DNA of 64,000 nt from Symmetrospora coprosmae (Eukaryota > Basidiomycota > Cystobasidiomycetes > Symmetrosporaceae). The notes under the pieces are model-generated. The model ran no database searches. It worked only from the letters and a program-made list of their open reading frames with translations, and had not been told where the DNA came from. Positions 47,058-57,000 of this stretch are shown here, piece after piece; position 1 is the first letter of the stretch; every line of letters starts with the position of its first letter. The stretch is from the NCBI GenBank assembly GCA_008802785.1, contig VUYT01000001.1:620001-684000 (forward strand), written 5' to 3'. The position numbers and the translations under genes are program-made.

Positions 47058-48734
47058 ATGTCAGACGTCCTCGCCAGCCCGCACCCCGAGATCATCGCAG
47101 CAGTAGAGTACCTGTGTGGCCATTCGTCGACCTCGTCGTTCAGAGATGCCCTCGTTGCAGCTCTGTCTGCCCGCTTCACCAACCGCTGGCACCCGAGCGA
47201 CCCAGAGCGAGGCTCTGCCTACCGATGCCTGACCCGCGCATCCGCCGCACCCAGCTCGCTCGACCCACTCCTCCGACGAGCCATCGTCAGCAGCAACGGC
47301 AGCATCGCAGACGTCGCGGCTGCCATGGCCCGCTCGATGAACTCGGACAGGTGGACTCTCTGGATTGACCCGGGCTGCGTCAGCATCCGCATGCACGACA
47401 ACGGCGGCGGACAGACTTTTGGTGGCAGCCACAGCGACCCTGGCACAGGACCCGCAAAGATGGGAGCACTGGTTGGCATCAAGGAGATCTGGGGCACCCT
47501 CCCAGCTGCTCTGATTGCAAAGAGCCACCAGTCGGCATCGCCCCCCATGCCCATGACCGCCACCCGCCGACCTTCCACCCCGCAGTCTACCATCAAGAAG
47601 ATGCGGACCAACTCGGCGTCGGCCAACACTGTTGCAACCGAGTCCCAGGATCTCGCGCTGAACGCCTCGCCTTCCAAGCGCAGCCGTGCCATCGCCATCG
47701 TCCGACCCGAGTCAAAGATGGCCACCGCAGTCATTCCCACTCCCGCTCGCATGCCTCCGCTCTCCTTCACCCTCGAGGAGAGCACTTCGCCATATGTTCC
47801 TTCGTTCGCTACTGGTACCAGCGCAAAGACGGCAAGCGTCGGCGGCTCTTCCAGCTCGCGGTGCGTCACTCCGACTCCGCCACTCCCGCTGCCCGTCTCC
47901 TCGCCTCTGTCGTGTGACGGCGCCGCCAACAGCGACGACCCTTTCGCGCGACCTTCCTCGCGCTCTTCGACCACCTCGAACGGCAGCAATGCCTCGTGCT
48001 CGATCTTCTCGCACTCGAGCTCCGAGTCGCGCTCGTCGAGCATCGGCAGCTACTCCACTCTCGCTTCATCAACCGTCCCTTTCTCGTCGGCGGCCTCTGC
48101 CAAGGACTTTGTGCCTAGGGCTACACCCCTCGAGATGAACATGGCCGCCAGCTTCCAGTTCCCTGCCAACGCCAGCGGCCTATCTGTCCTCGGCGCCAAC
48201 ACAGCCAAGTCTGCCCCCAACTCGCCCAGCAAGGCTCGCCGAGCGCCCCGACACCAGCATCAGGGACACGGTCACACCCTTTCGACCTCTTCGGCCGTTT
48301 CCGTCGCCTCCTCCGCTGGCTCGTCCACCGCCGCTGGCTCACAGCACACACGAGGTCGCGCTTCGCAGTCGTCCCAGTCGAGCATCCGCGTCAACAACTC
48401 GTCCAGCACGGTCCAGGACTACTCCAACGGCAAAGTCGGCGTTCTCGGTGGAGGTGTCCTCCTCGGACTTGCTGGCGGATCCGGCGCTGCCAAGAAGGAC
48501 GCTGGTGCCGCTGGCCAGGCCAGGAAGCACCGTGCCACTTCTTCGGCCTCGTCGAATGTCAGCAGCAACGGCGGAGAGGCAGACATGACGGTGACCATGT
48601 CTCGACCCAGGAGCCGCTCCCGCACACCCTCGGCCCACGGGCATGCCAATGCAGGACAGGTCCCCATGTGGTATAACCAGCACCAATACCAGCCCATGCC
48701 GGTGCTGAGCCACCAGTCGCACAGCTGGAACTAG
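47058..48734 (+). CDS. BTG/Tob-domain anti-proliferative protein
   Basis: Single exon, 558 residues from ATG 47058 (MSDVLASPHPEIIAAVEYL). The frame is open upstream but that part is Pro/Arg-rich and has no support. Residues about 8-115 follow the BTG/Tob fold: FRDALVAALSARFTNRWHPS, then GSAYRCL (Tob: GSGFRC), DPLLRRA, and SDRWTLWIDPGCVSIRM (Tob: LSVWIDPFEVSY). The remaining 440 residues are Ser-, Ala- and Pro-rich with SPSK motifs. Known role of the family: link Caf1/Ccr4-Not deadenylase to mRNAs and restrain growth. Inference: similar here. Confidence 0.88.
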   Translation: MSDVLASPHPEIIAAVEYLCGHSSTSSFRDALVAALSARFTNRWHPSDPERGSAYRCLTRASAAPSSLDPLLRRAIVSSNGSIADVAAAMARSMNSDRWTLWIDPGCVSIRMHDNGGGQTFGGSHSDPGTGPAKMGALVGIKEIWGTLPAALIAKSHQSASPPMPMTATRRPSTPQSTIKKMRTNSASANTVATESQDLALNASPSKRSRAIAIVRPESKMATAVIPTPARMPPLSFTLEESTSPYVPSFATGTSAKTASVGGSSSSRCVTPTPPLPLPVSSPLSCDGAANSDDPFARPSSRSSTTSNGSNASCSIFSHSSSESRSSSIGSYSTLASSTVPFSSAASAKDFVPRATPLEMNMAASFQFPANASGLSVLGANTAKSAPNSPSKARRAPRHQHQGHGHTLSTSSAVSVASSAGSSTAAGSQHTRGRASQSSQSSIRVNNSSSTVQDYSNGKVGVLGGGVLLGLAGGSGAAKKDAGAAGQARKHRATSSASSNVSSNGGEADMTVTMSRPRSRSRTPSAHGHANAGQVPMWYNQHQYQPMPVLSHQSHSWN

Positions 48735-49387
48735 ATACAGGGCACACGACGCAGTGAGTCCGGTCCAGGCATGTCAGTCGTGGATGCGAGAGCTGACGTT
48801 CGCACTATTCAGACGTCCCTTTCACGAATCGCAGCATTCGACGCTTGCTTCTGCCAGAAGAAGCAGAACGCCCCTCGCACACTCACGAATCTCACCTACA
48901 ACGACTTCGACACTTTCTACCTTCGGTCTCGCTCATCAGATGCCACATAGCAGTCCTTTCTCGGTTGCCTTCTCGCTCGCCTCTCTGTCGCAAAAGGTAT
49001 CAACAGACGAATCCCCGCACAACAACGACACAATCAATACGGCCTTCTCGTTCGTCGCATATCACTTTGGCTTTCTTCCCAGCTCTTCCGCCGCGATTTG
49101 CTTTTAGCGCTCCTCGTGTCCCCTCTCGTTCCAGCTTGGTTTCGCCTCCCGGTTCCTTATATCTGTTCAATCTGAGATTCTCCACGTTGGCTAGCTAGCG
49201 GCCTGTTCCCTTCTGCTTTCCTTGTGCAATGCATCCTTTCTCGTTCATATTGGACCTGTTCTGCATGAGCTTGCTCTAAGTCGCTCAATAGTGTGCCCAC
49301 CACGTGACGCCTGCTCGCAGCTCTCGAAGGGCAGATCGCGCCGATCCGGCTTCTTCAGCTACTCACATCCGCAATTCCCAAGCCAAG
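48735..49387. other. Intergenic, 3' end of BTG/Tob and promoter of the next gene
   Basis: Holds the predicted 3'-UTR intron, then T/C-rich sequence. No other gene seen. Confidence 0.45.
48754..48812 (+). other. Predicted 3'-UTR intron of the BTG/Tob gene
   Basis: GTGAGT donor 20 nt after the stop codon, AGCTGAC branch, ATTCAG acceptor, 59 nt. All signals match coding introns in this window. Confidence 0.5.
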
Positions 49388-50352
49388 ATGAGTGCAGATC
49401 GCCCTACCTTCGTCAATGATGACCTTCTCTCGCGACCTCTGCCAGAGCTCGTCCCGCCCAAGCTTTCGCCGTCGCAGAACCCGCCTTTCAGCTCCGAGGT
49501 GCAATCGAAGATCGCGGACCTCAAGTGCCATCCGGCGCTAGAGAGCGCCGTGTGTGGACTTTTCCTGAGCTTAGGCATGCCTACGTCGTCCCTTTTCCTC
49601 CTTGCGCTGACTCGGCGGTCGATGTTGCTTCATGTCGCACTGATGGTGGCGAAACTCTCCCCTTCCCCTCCCCTGACATGCTCTCGCAGCTGCACCTCAT
49701 GAACGACGATCTGTTCTCAGCACACTTCCTCCTCCGAAAGATGCAGGAAGACGAGTGGGGTGCGTGTCTCTTTCGTCTCCCAGGGACTCACGCGCTATGC
49801 TGACGGTTTGCGCTGGCCCCGCAGGCAAGTGGCTACATGCGTCGTTGCATCTCGCAGGTGCGCACCGCCATCGCCGTTCGCTGCATCTGATCATCAACTG
49901 ATCATATACCGTCTGCTTTCACAGAGGGCGATCTCTCGCAAAACGCAAAGCTCTGGTACGAGCAGGTCGACCCGAAGATCCTGGCCAAGCACTACGGCGA
50001 TGACGAGCCTGTCGACGCCGCGCGCGCCTTCGTCGAGCGCACCATTGAGGCGCACAAGCAGCGCAACTCGCCCAGCAAGAACGAGCACCTCGAGAAGCGT
50101 GTCAGGGAGGAGAAGTGGGCCGAGCTGGTGAAGATCATGGAGGAGCTCGAGGGGATGCACGGGTGGAAGGCGGTCGATGGCCTCCAGTTCTACACCAAGG
50201 ACGAGGATCCGTCGCACAAGAGCAATGTACTCGGTGAGAGGGGCCCGGCTGTGATTGTGGCCTCCTCGGATCATGATCAGCTGACATTACGTCTCGCTGC
50301 GCTCGCGATATTAGGTGAAGGTTTCAGGCCTAGCAAGCGCTTCGGCACATAG
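49388..50352 (+). CDS. Conserved small fungal protein of unknown function
   Basis: Five exons: 49388-49549, 49690-49759, 49825-49857, 49925-50233, 50315-50352, giving 203 residues. The start is MSADRPTFVNDDLLSRPLPE. The central helices read LHLMNDDLFSAHFLLRKMQ, KWLHASLHLAEGDLSQNAKLWY, then KILAKHYGDDEPVDAAR. The pattern of a helix, a Trp-x(n)-His-x-x-His turn, EGD and an N-A-K-x-W motif is one I associate with a widespread fungal family that lacks a known role. No signal peptide or membrane helix. The C-terminus is short and basic (FRPSKRFGT). All five introns keep frame. Confidence 0.75.
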
Positions 50353-50720
50353 TCATCTGGACAGCGCAATACTAGTACACTGCGAGTCAATGAGGACATG
50401 GAGCCTATAGTCCTCGACGTGGCTTCAGAAAGTGTAGGGCCGGATCGCACAAAGTAGTCGCGTAGAGAGCCTATGAAAAAGACCCGCTGAGCATGGTAAG
50501 AGGCGCCGCCGCCGCACACGTCGCTGATGTGACTGTGGTCATCTAGATATGATATACGGGAGTAGAGTATGAGTGGCGGCGGGTCCAGACCGAGAAAGGG
50601 CGTCCGGGTATCCTGGAGGTCCTGGCTTGTGGCGGGGTCGCCCCTCTCTTCTCTTCTCTGCCCTCCAAACTGCATTTATCTGACAATCACATCCATAGCA
50701 GCCTGAGAGTATACCATATC
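50353..50720. other. Intergenic before the Cys-rich gene
   Basis: No gene or motif seen apart from TCTTCTC-rich sequence near 50645. Confidence 0.35.
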
Positions 50721-51498
50721 ATGTCTACCCATCCTACCGTCATCGCTCATCTCGCCTTCACCGCCGCCCCGTCGCTTGCCGACACCCCCCTGTCTTCGCT
50801 CGAGGATCGTCAAGCACTGCTGAACACCACCCGCGCGTACATCAAGGAGGCCGAATTCTACAACAAAGAGATGGAGTCATTCGGACAACGCCCAGCGGGT
50901 CACCCTCTAGACTGGACGTTTACCACCGACCCCGGCGCGCTCAAGCAGCACTTCGAGAACACGGAGGAGAAGTCGCTCAGCATCTACATGATGGATCAGG
51001 CCCGCGCTATTGCCAAGGGAGTGAGTGCTGCCGTATGATGAAGCACTGACCCCTCACTCTGGCTGATGTACGCATTGAATCGTCTCGCAGACTCAGTCAA
51101 ACGCCGCCACCCTGGTCTTCCTCCTTGCCCATATCGAGCAGATGCGGGCCAACACCGACCGCCCTTCGTACCTCAGCCACCCAGCTGTCGCTGATCTCGA
51201 CTTCGTCAACGCAATGAATGACCTCGGCACGAAGCAATACGCATGCCGCAAGTGCAAGGTCGAGTACGTCGACAAGGAGATTGCCAGGGACTGCTGCACG
51301 GTATCGGGTGGCGTCGGCTGCTTGCCCGAGTGCAGGTTCCCGGACACATGCGGTGCTCTCGCCTGCTGTGAGCCCGTTACTTTGAGCGTCAACGACATCT
51401 CGTGAGTCCAGCTATTTCTCCGGCCGCTGTCGAGGCAATACTGACGCGACCACTCCCGCCACCATCACAGCGACTCCCTTGCTCTCGCCGCGCTCTGA
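50721..51498 (+). CDS. Cys-rich protein of unrecognised family
   Basis: Three exons: 50721-51020, 51091-51401, 51471-51498, giving 212 residues. The start is MSTHPTVIAHLAFTAAPSLA. There is no convincing signal peptide. The first 130 residues look helical. The last 60 carry nine Cys in the order CRKC, DCC, GCLPEC, TC, ACCEP, which suggests metal binding or disulfides. The third exon (eight codons) is uncertain; if intron 2 is retained the protein stops at 51405 instead. No known family recognised. A broken copy of its second exon follows. Confidence 0.7.
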
Positions 51499-51694
51499 AA
51501 TTACCGTGTCAACGGCGTGGGCTCTGGGACGATGTGTGATGTGTCCGTCCGAGCAGCTACACTGCCGCGTCATTAGTTGCAAGTGCGGCCCGAATGTAAG
51601 CGTAGCAAAAGAGTTGGCGGGGCAGTTCGTGCAAAGTAGTCGCGTCACGTCCTCGCATGTGGTCTATGGTCTAAGCTCGAAGTCGTGTTTGCAG

Positions 51695-51997
51695 GCCCAG
51701 CGAGACAAAAACGCCACCACCCTCCTCGTCATCCTGGCCAAAATCGAGAAGATGCGAGGTGCTCCCAAGCCGGCTTACACCCACAATGCACCTTACGCTG
51801 CCGTGCGCGTCAAAAGCGTTTGAAAGACCCTCGGCAAGGAGAAGTACGCCTGTGCGGAATGCTCCGTCGGCTATCGCGAGGCCAAGCACGCCGAGCAGTG
51901 CTGCAAATTGTCGGACCCCGTCGCTTGTCGCCCGGAGTGCGCGTTCCCGGATGTCGATGGAGCTGCCGATTGCTGCGAGCCGGGTATGAAGGTGTGA
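51695..51997 (+). pseudogene. Broken tandem copy of exon 2 of the Cys-rich gene
   Basis: From a TTTGCAG acceptor the frame reads NATTLLVILAKIEKMRG, parallel to NAATLVFLLAHIEQMRA in the intact gene, and ends YACAECSVGY, EQCC, ACRPECAFPD, DCCEP, parallel to the same Cys pattern. One in-frame TGA lies at 51821-51823 between the two halves. No counterpart of exon 1 is found upstream, and splicing it onto the intact gene would put it out of frame. It is therefore probably a decayed partial duplication. Confidence 0.7.
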
Positions 51998-52361
51998 GTT
52001 GATATCATCAGCGCAAGTCAGCAGCAATCAATGCTGAAGCGCTTTCAGTCGTCTCAGCCCCGCCCCTGCACACCTGTAGGCCACACCCGTAGACCATGTG
52101 TTGCGCGGCAGCAATTAGTAGCAAGCACACAACCTCAGGGGACCTGTCAGTCTAGGCAAAGATCGTTATGAACCATCCGCGCAGCGTTTGTGGCACAAGA
52201 ATGGATTGCAACGAGACCTCGGCTTCCCTCGCCTGCTCTAGCGAACAAACTGGGTGTAAGCGTGCGACGGCTCATGTTTCGACGACTGCTCGTTGTTCCA
52301 TATGTTGCCGAATCCCGTCCACGAAACCTTCGGCTTGCGAGAGGCTCACATAGATACTCGT
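51998..52361. other. Intergenic between Cys-rich pseudogene and uL1 gene
   Basis: No gene seen. It is the 3' side of both neighbours. Confidence 0.35.
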
Positions 52362-53663
52362 TTAGAACAGCCTCTTCGGCTGACCCATCGACTGTGAACG
52401 TAAGGAAAGAAAATGAGTCAAGACATTGTCCCAGGCGGATACTCGGAGTGGCAGGATTGAGCGTTGCACTCACGCTCTTGATGTGGAGCGAGCCGACGTT
52501 CTGCCAGTTCTTCTTGAGCAGCGACACCAAGAAGTTAATCGACAGCATGACGTTGGCGGTGATCTGGTCTTCGGTCATTTCGATATGGCCAACTGCCACA
52601 GCTAGGCACAAGACCTTGGTTTTTTTTTTGAAAGTTTCGGTCAGTTAGTAACATTGTAATACCTCCTGCTAATACTGGTAATGCACCTTCTTGAGTTGGA
52701 ACTTGATTGTCGACTTGACCTCGTTGAGCTTGGCCGTCAGGTCCTCGGCGTGCGAGACGGGGGTCGGGAACTTGCCGGCTGGCAGCGTGAAAGGGCTCAA
52801 ATCAGTCTGGCTCTTTCGACGCTGGGTGCCACGCTGGTAGAGACCCACCCTTGGAGAGACCGGGACCGAGAAGACGAGGGATCTGCTTGATGAGAACCTC
52901 GGACGCCAGGAAGGCATCGTACTTCTTGGCGAGCTGTTGAGGGTAGCGCTCGTATCAGTATAGTACACACCTCTCTGCGTGCGTTACCTGAACCAACCTT
53001 CTTGACGAGCTTCTTGTTCTTGTTGAGCTTCTTCAAGTCCTCGACGGACGAGTACTCGAGCTCAATGAGCTTTGCTCGGTCAATGTCGGCGGCATCGGCG
53101 AGAATGCAGATGGCCATTCGCGGACGAGGGACATTGGGGAGCTTGACGGTTCCCGAGAAACGCTTGTCACGCTGGGGCTGTGATTGCGGAATGGACAGTT
53201 GCAGCGGTTCGGGCGGCAGCGAATAGAGAGCGGCCGGCGACGGGTGGGGGGAGATACAGGTCAGTATCTGCCTGCGCATGGCTTGCTGTGTGGTTGAGTA
53301 GATGCGAACGCACGTCGTAGTTCTTAAGGCCGATCTGGAGCTCAATGGTCTCGATGAAGTTCCTCTTCTTGGTCTGGGACCCCTCGAGGACCTCACGGAT
53401 GGACTGTCGCACGCTTGGCACCGCTGTGAGCGGGAAGCAGAGGCGCAGAGCACAGGCACAGTCACAATGTCAGTAAAGTGGTCCTCACTGCCTTCTCTGC
53501 TGCCTTTCCCGGCTGTCCTGAGCCGCAGCGGCCATCCTGCACTCACAGATTTTGCTGGAGAGAGACCGACGCAGCGGGCACAAGCGGCCACAGGGATATG
53601 TCAGACGCTGCACTCATGCTGTACGCCTGTACGCAGCAAGCATTGCCCGACTGCTCACCTCAT
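52362..53663 (-). CDS. RPL1: 60S ribosomal protein uL1 (L10a/L1)
   Basis: Eight exons: 53663-53659, 53554-53547, 53423-53314, 53177-52998, 52933-52849, 52778-52687, 52614-52474, 52391-52362, giving 216 residues, the family length. The first two coding exons are 5 and 8 nt and together with exon 3 spell [17 protein letters not shown]. Family blocks: [76 protein letters not shown] and the terminal SMGQPKRLF. Part of the L1 stalk of the 60S subunit that guides exit of deacylated tRNA. Intron 4 uses a GTTGGT donor and the intron 6 acceptor sits after a long A run. Confidence 0.97.
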
Positions 53664-54080
53664 CTTGACTTTTCTGGTTGTTCGTGGTGAATCCGAGGCA
53701 GGCCCCGCCAGTCTCCGTGCTCGAGCTGTCGCTGCTCCCGCCCAGCAAGGGAAGCTCGCCGCCGCTGGGGCTGCATAGGCGATCGAGATCCGGCAAAGGC
53801 CCAGCTGACATAATCATGGCTCTTTCAGAAGAAGGCACAGAAGGCACCATTTTGCAATGGCTGGAGTCTAATTCAATGCTATTGACAACAGAGCAGCGAC
53901 TCGCTGTGTACTACTACGACGAAGGTCAGAGCGTTCGTAAGGAACGGTGAAAGAGTCCGTGGCGGAACAAGGTCGTTCGCTCATGTTTTAGGGTCGTTTT
54001 GACAATTATAAAGTGCGCAGAGGGGACGTGTATGTCTGCCTCTGAATGTAGAATGCATGATGCGCGAAAGAATGTCGAGC
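53664..54080. other. Intergenic between RhoGEF 3' end and uL1 promoter
   Basis: No gene recognised. It must contain the uL1 promoter (minus strand) and the RhoGEF 3' region. Confidence 0.4.
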
Positions 54081-57000
54081 TTATCGGCCCGAGGTGTTGC
54101 CGCTGGACGGCAGGGGTGTCATGGTAGATCCGGGACTCTTGAAAGCCCTCAGCCTCGCACTGATGCTGTTGTTCCTCTTGAGCTTGCTCGGACCCGGCTT
54201 GGCGCCTGATGCCGTTTGGACTCCCGCTACCGTGGAAGGCGGAGAGGCCGCGGCCGGCGGAGGCGATACTCGAGAGAAGCCCGAGGCTGGCATACCCCCA
54301 GACAACTGTCGGTGCGGTGAACCCCGGCGCGACAGGGATGGCCTTGACGAGTCACTCGTTGACGACGCGGGCGATTCAAGCGAGGCCAAAGAGAAAGCTC
54401 GAGCGTGCGGATTGGTGGCACCGCTAGCGAGCGGAGGTGACGAGGTTGGGGTGACCTCCTGGGGCGAGTTGCTCAGCCCGCTGTTCGGCGAGTACCGAGT
54501 ATCATCCTCCTCGTGTGCCGATTCATAGATCGATGGCGTCGGCGACGAAGTCATCGAGTTTCCATGATTGGCGTTGAAGACCGACCAAAGTGAGCTCGAG
54601 CTAGACTGTCGGTTGTCCACAGTGAGGTGGAGATTTGGTGCGGATCTGCCTGCAGCCAGATTGGTGCTGCTGCTGTTGGCCGACGCACCGCCAGCGCTCA
54701 GCGCTCCTCCCCTGCTACTGCCCCAGCCGAATTTGTCCCAGCTGTACCTCCGCTCGTGCGCATTCGCAGGGGCAGAGGTGGTCGAACGGCGATGCCCGCC
54801 CACGCCGTACAGCTCGCTATTGCCCGTCTGACTGCTGGCACAGCTGCTACCTGCAGAGCCACTCCCGGTGTAGATGTACTCGGCAGCATGCTGCGCCTGC
54901 TGCAGCTGCATCCTGTCTAGCGTTGGTTCTGGCGGAACAGCAAGGATAGGTCGGCTCGAGGCAAAGGACCGCTTGCGCGAGAGCGAGTGCGTGATGGCAT
55001 CGCCCAGCTTGCTCCAGCGCGAGTGACCCTCGAGGTCGACTGGAGTCAGGAGAGGGCTGGCTGGCAAGCTGGACTGAGGCGTGCCAACCGAGTGGCTGAG
55101 ATTCGACGGATTGGTAGAACCAGATCCAGCTGACGAGGAGGAAGACGTGGACGAGTTGCGTGCGACGGTGGCGACGGCGTTTGTGATAGTGCCGTCTTCA
55201 GCAACGACAGCGGCCTCGTTCGCTTCGACAAGTGGCGGCTGCGGCACTGCTGCTACGACCTGCTGCTGCTGCTCTTCCTGAGCCCGTGCTTGCTGACGGA
55301 GATCGTCAATGATAGGCTGCGGCACCTGATCCTGATAGAGGGAAGCTGCCCGTCGACGGATTCTCGACAATGTGCCTGTCCTGACGGGCTTTGTGATGAT
55401 GTTATCTGACCCACTCGTGGACGTCCTGCTCCGAAGGAGCTTGGTCGGCTTCCTCTGCTGGTGGGCGGCGACGGTGGCAGGCCCAGAGAGAGCGGCGCCG
55501 CGGACAGCCGCTCCGGCAGGCATGGAAGCCGATGCAGTGCTTTGTCCATATTGAGAGCCGACGCCGCCAGCGGTCGAGTAGACGGACGAGGAGCCCGTCG
55601 AGAACATGTGCTTGAGCGGCGGCTTGGCCACACCTGTGCTAGTGCCGCTGCCAGCGTCGGACGACTCGCCAATGCTGCTTCGTCGTGACGACGGGGAGCG
55701 CTCCAAAATGCTCTTGTAGCTAAAGGTGCCCGGAGTGAAGCTGTGCGGCCGACGATATGGAACCGGGTTCGGCGCAACACCCGGCGTCGTAAGCGCGCGC
55801 GGGGGAGGACCATGCAGAGGCATGGCGTGCGATCGCTTGCTCTGCGCCCGAGCAGTCAGAATGGCATCGGTAAGCAGGTCGGCCATTCTCAGATCAACCG
55901 AAACACGCTGCGCAGGCGGCTTGAGCGAGAGGCGCGGCCGAAGAGCAGCTGGATCGTGGTGGTAGGGCGTGTTGTATCGCTGGTCGGCAGAGAAGCTCAC
56001 CGACGCGGATGTCGAGTGGTGATTTGGATCGGGAGATGCTGGAGTATATGTAAAGGTGTGGCCAAGCTCGACCGAGGGAAGTATCGGAGAAGCCGTCTGA
56101 CTAGCTATTGCCGGGTCAACCGGTTCACTGCAGACGAGAGTCTCGTCAAGTGAGACCGGATTGACAGACTGTTCCCTGCTCGCCTCAGCCCAGCGTACAC
56201 GGCAGGCATTGGTAGTCGTATCGAGAGCTGTGGCAGAATAGTATCAAGCATCAGTAAAGACGGGGTTTGCCAGAGCATTGAGAGGCAGGCGGCACGCACT
56301 TGACACCCAGATATCTTGCTCCTGGTGGCACAGAGACCCCACTTCAAAGCTGTGCTCGTGATAGGTCATGCGGAAAGCATAAGGCAGCATGCCCTCCCCA
56401 TCCGGCACTTTGTGCATGTCGAAGAGGCGCAGTGGAAGCCAATGTTTCGGTTCGTATAGGTTGGTCTTGCGAGGTTTGATGAAGAGCAGGTGGGTACCAT
56501 ACAGCACGAGGCCATAGAATGCAGCTTTGATGGTAGATGGGTGGCCGACCGATGTCGGAAGCGTGGCATTCGTGTAGATGACGTGCGCCGAGCCGACGAG
56601 GATGACCTGGTCGAGATGATTGAGCAGTTGAGTGTGTTCGGGCTGTCGAATATTCACATGTCAGCAATGTGCTTCACGAAGCTGAGACGCGAACCGCATT
56701 TGCTCACGACATGGACGTCCATTCTCCTCGCGAGCTTTACAGTCGCAATCTCGAGGTTCCGCGTGCGCTGAGCCTCGTCCACTTCGGCAGCCACTTTCTT
56801 CAGCTCAGTGAGTGCTTCGTAGATCCGGGGCAGCCTGGGCGATCCCGTCGAGGGGCCAGCGGCTGTAGGACCGCCAGCCGGCGCATTCTTCCAAAGGGCC
56901 GCAAAGAGGAGAGGATACCGACAAATGCGTTGCACTGGCTTGATCAGGAAGTCGGCGAAATGCAGACGGGTTGAGCTGCTCTTCCTCAATGCGAGCTGAG

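Noticed and set aside
51695-51823. Second copy of the Cys-rich exon as an extra exon of the intact gene
   Set aside because: Splicing from the 51401 donor would put it out of frame, and an in-frame stop separates its halves.
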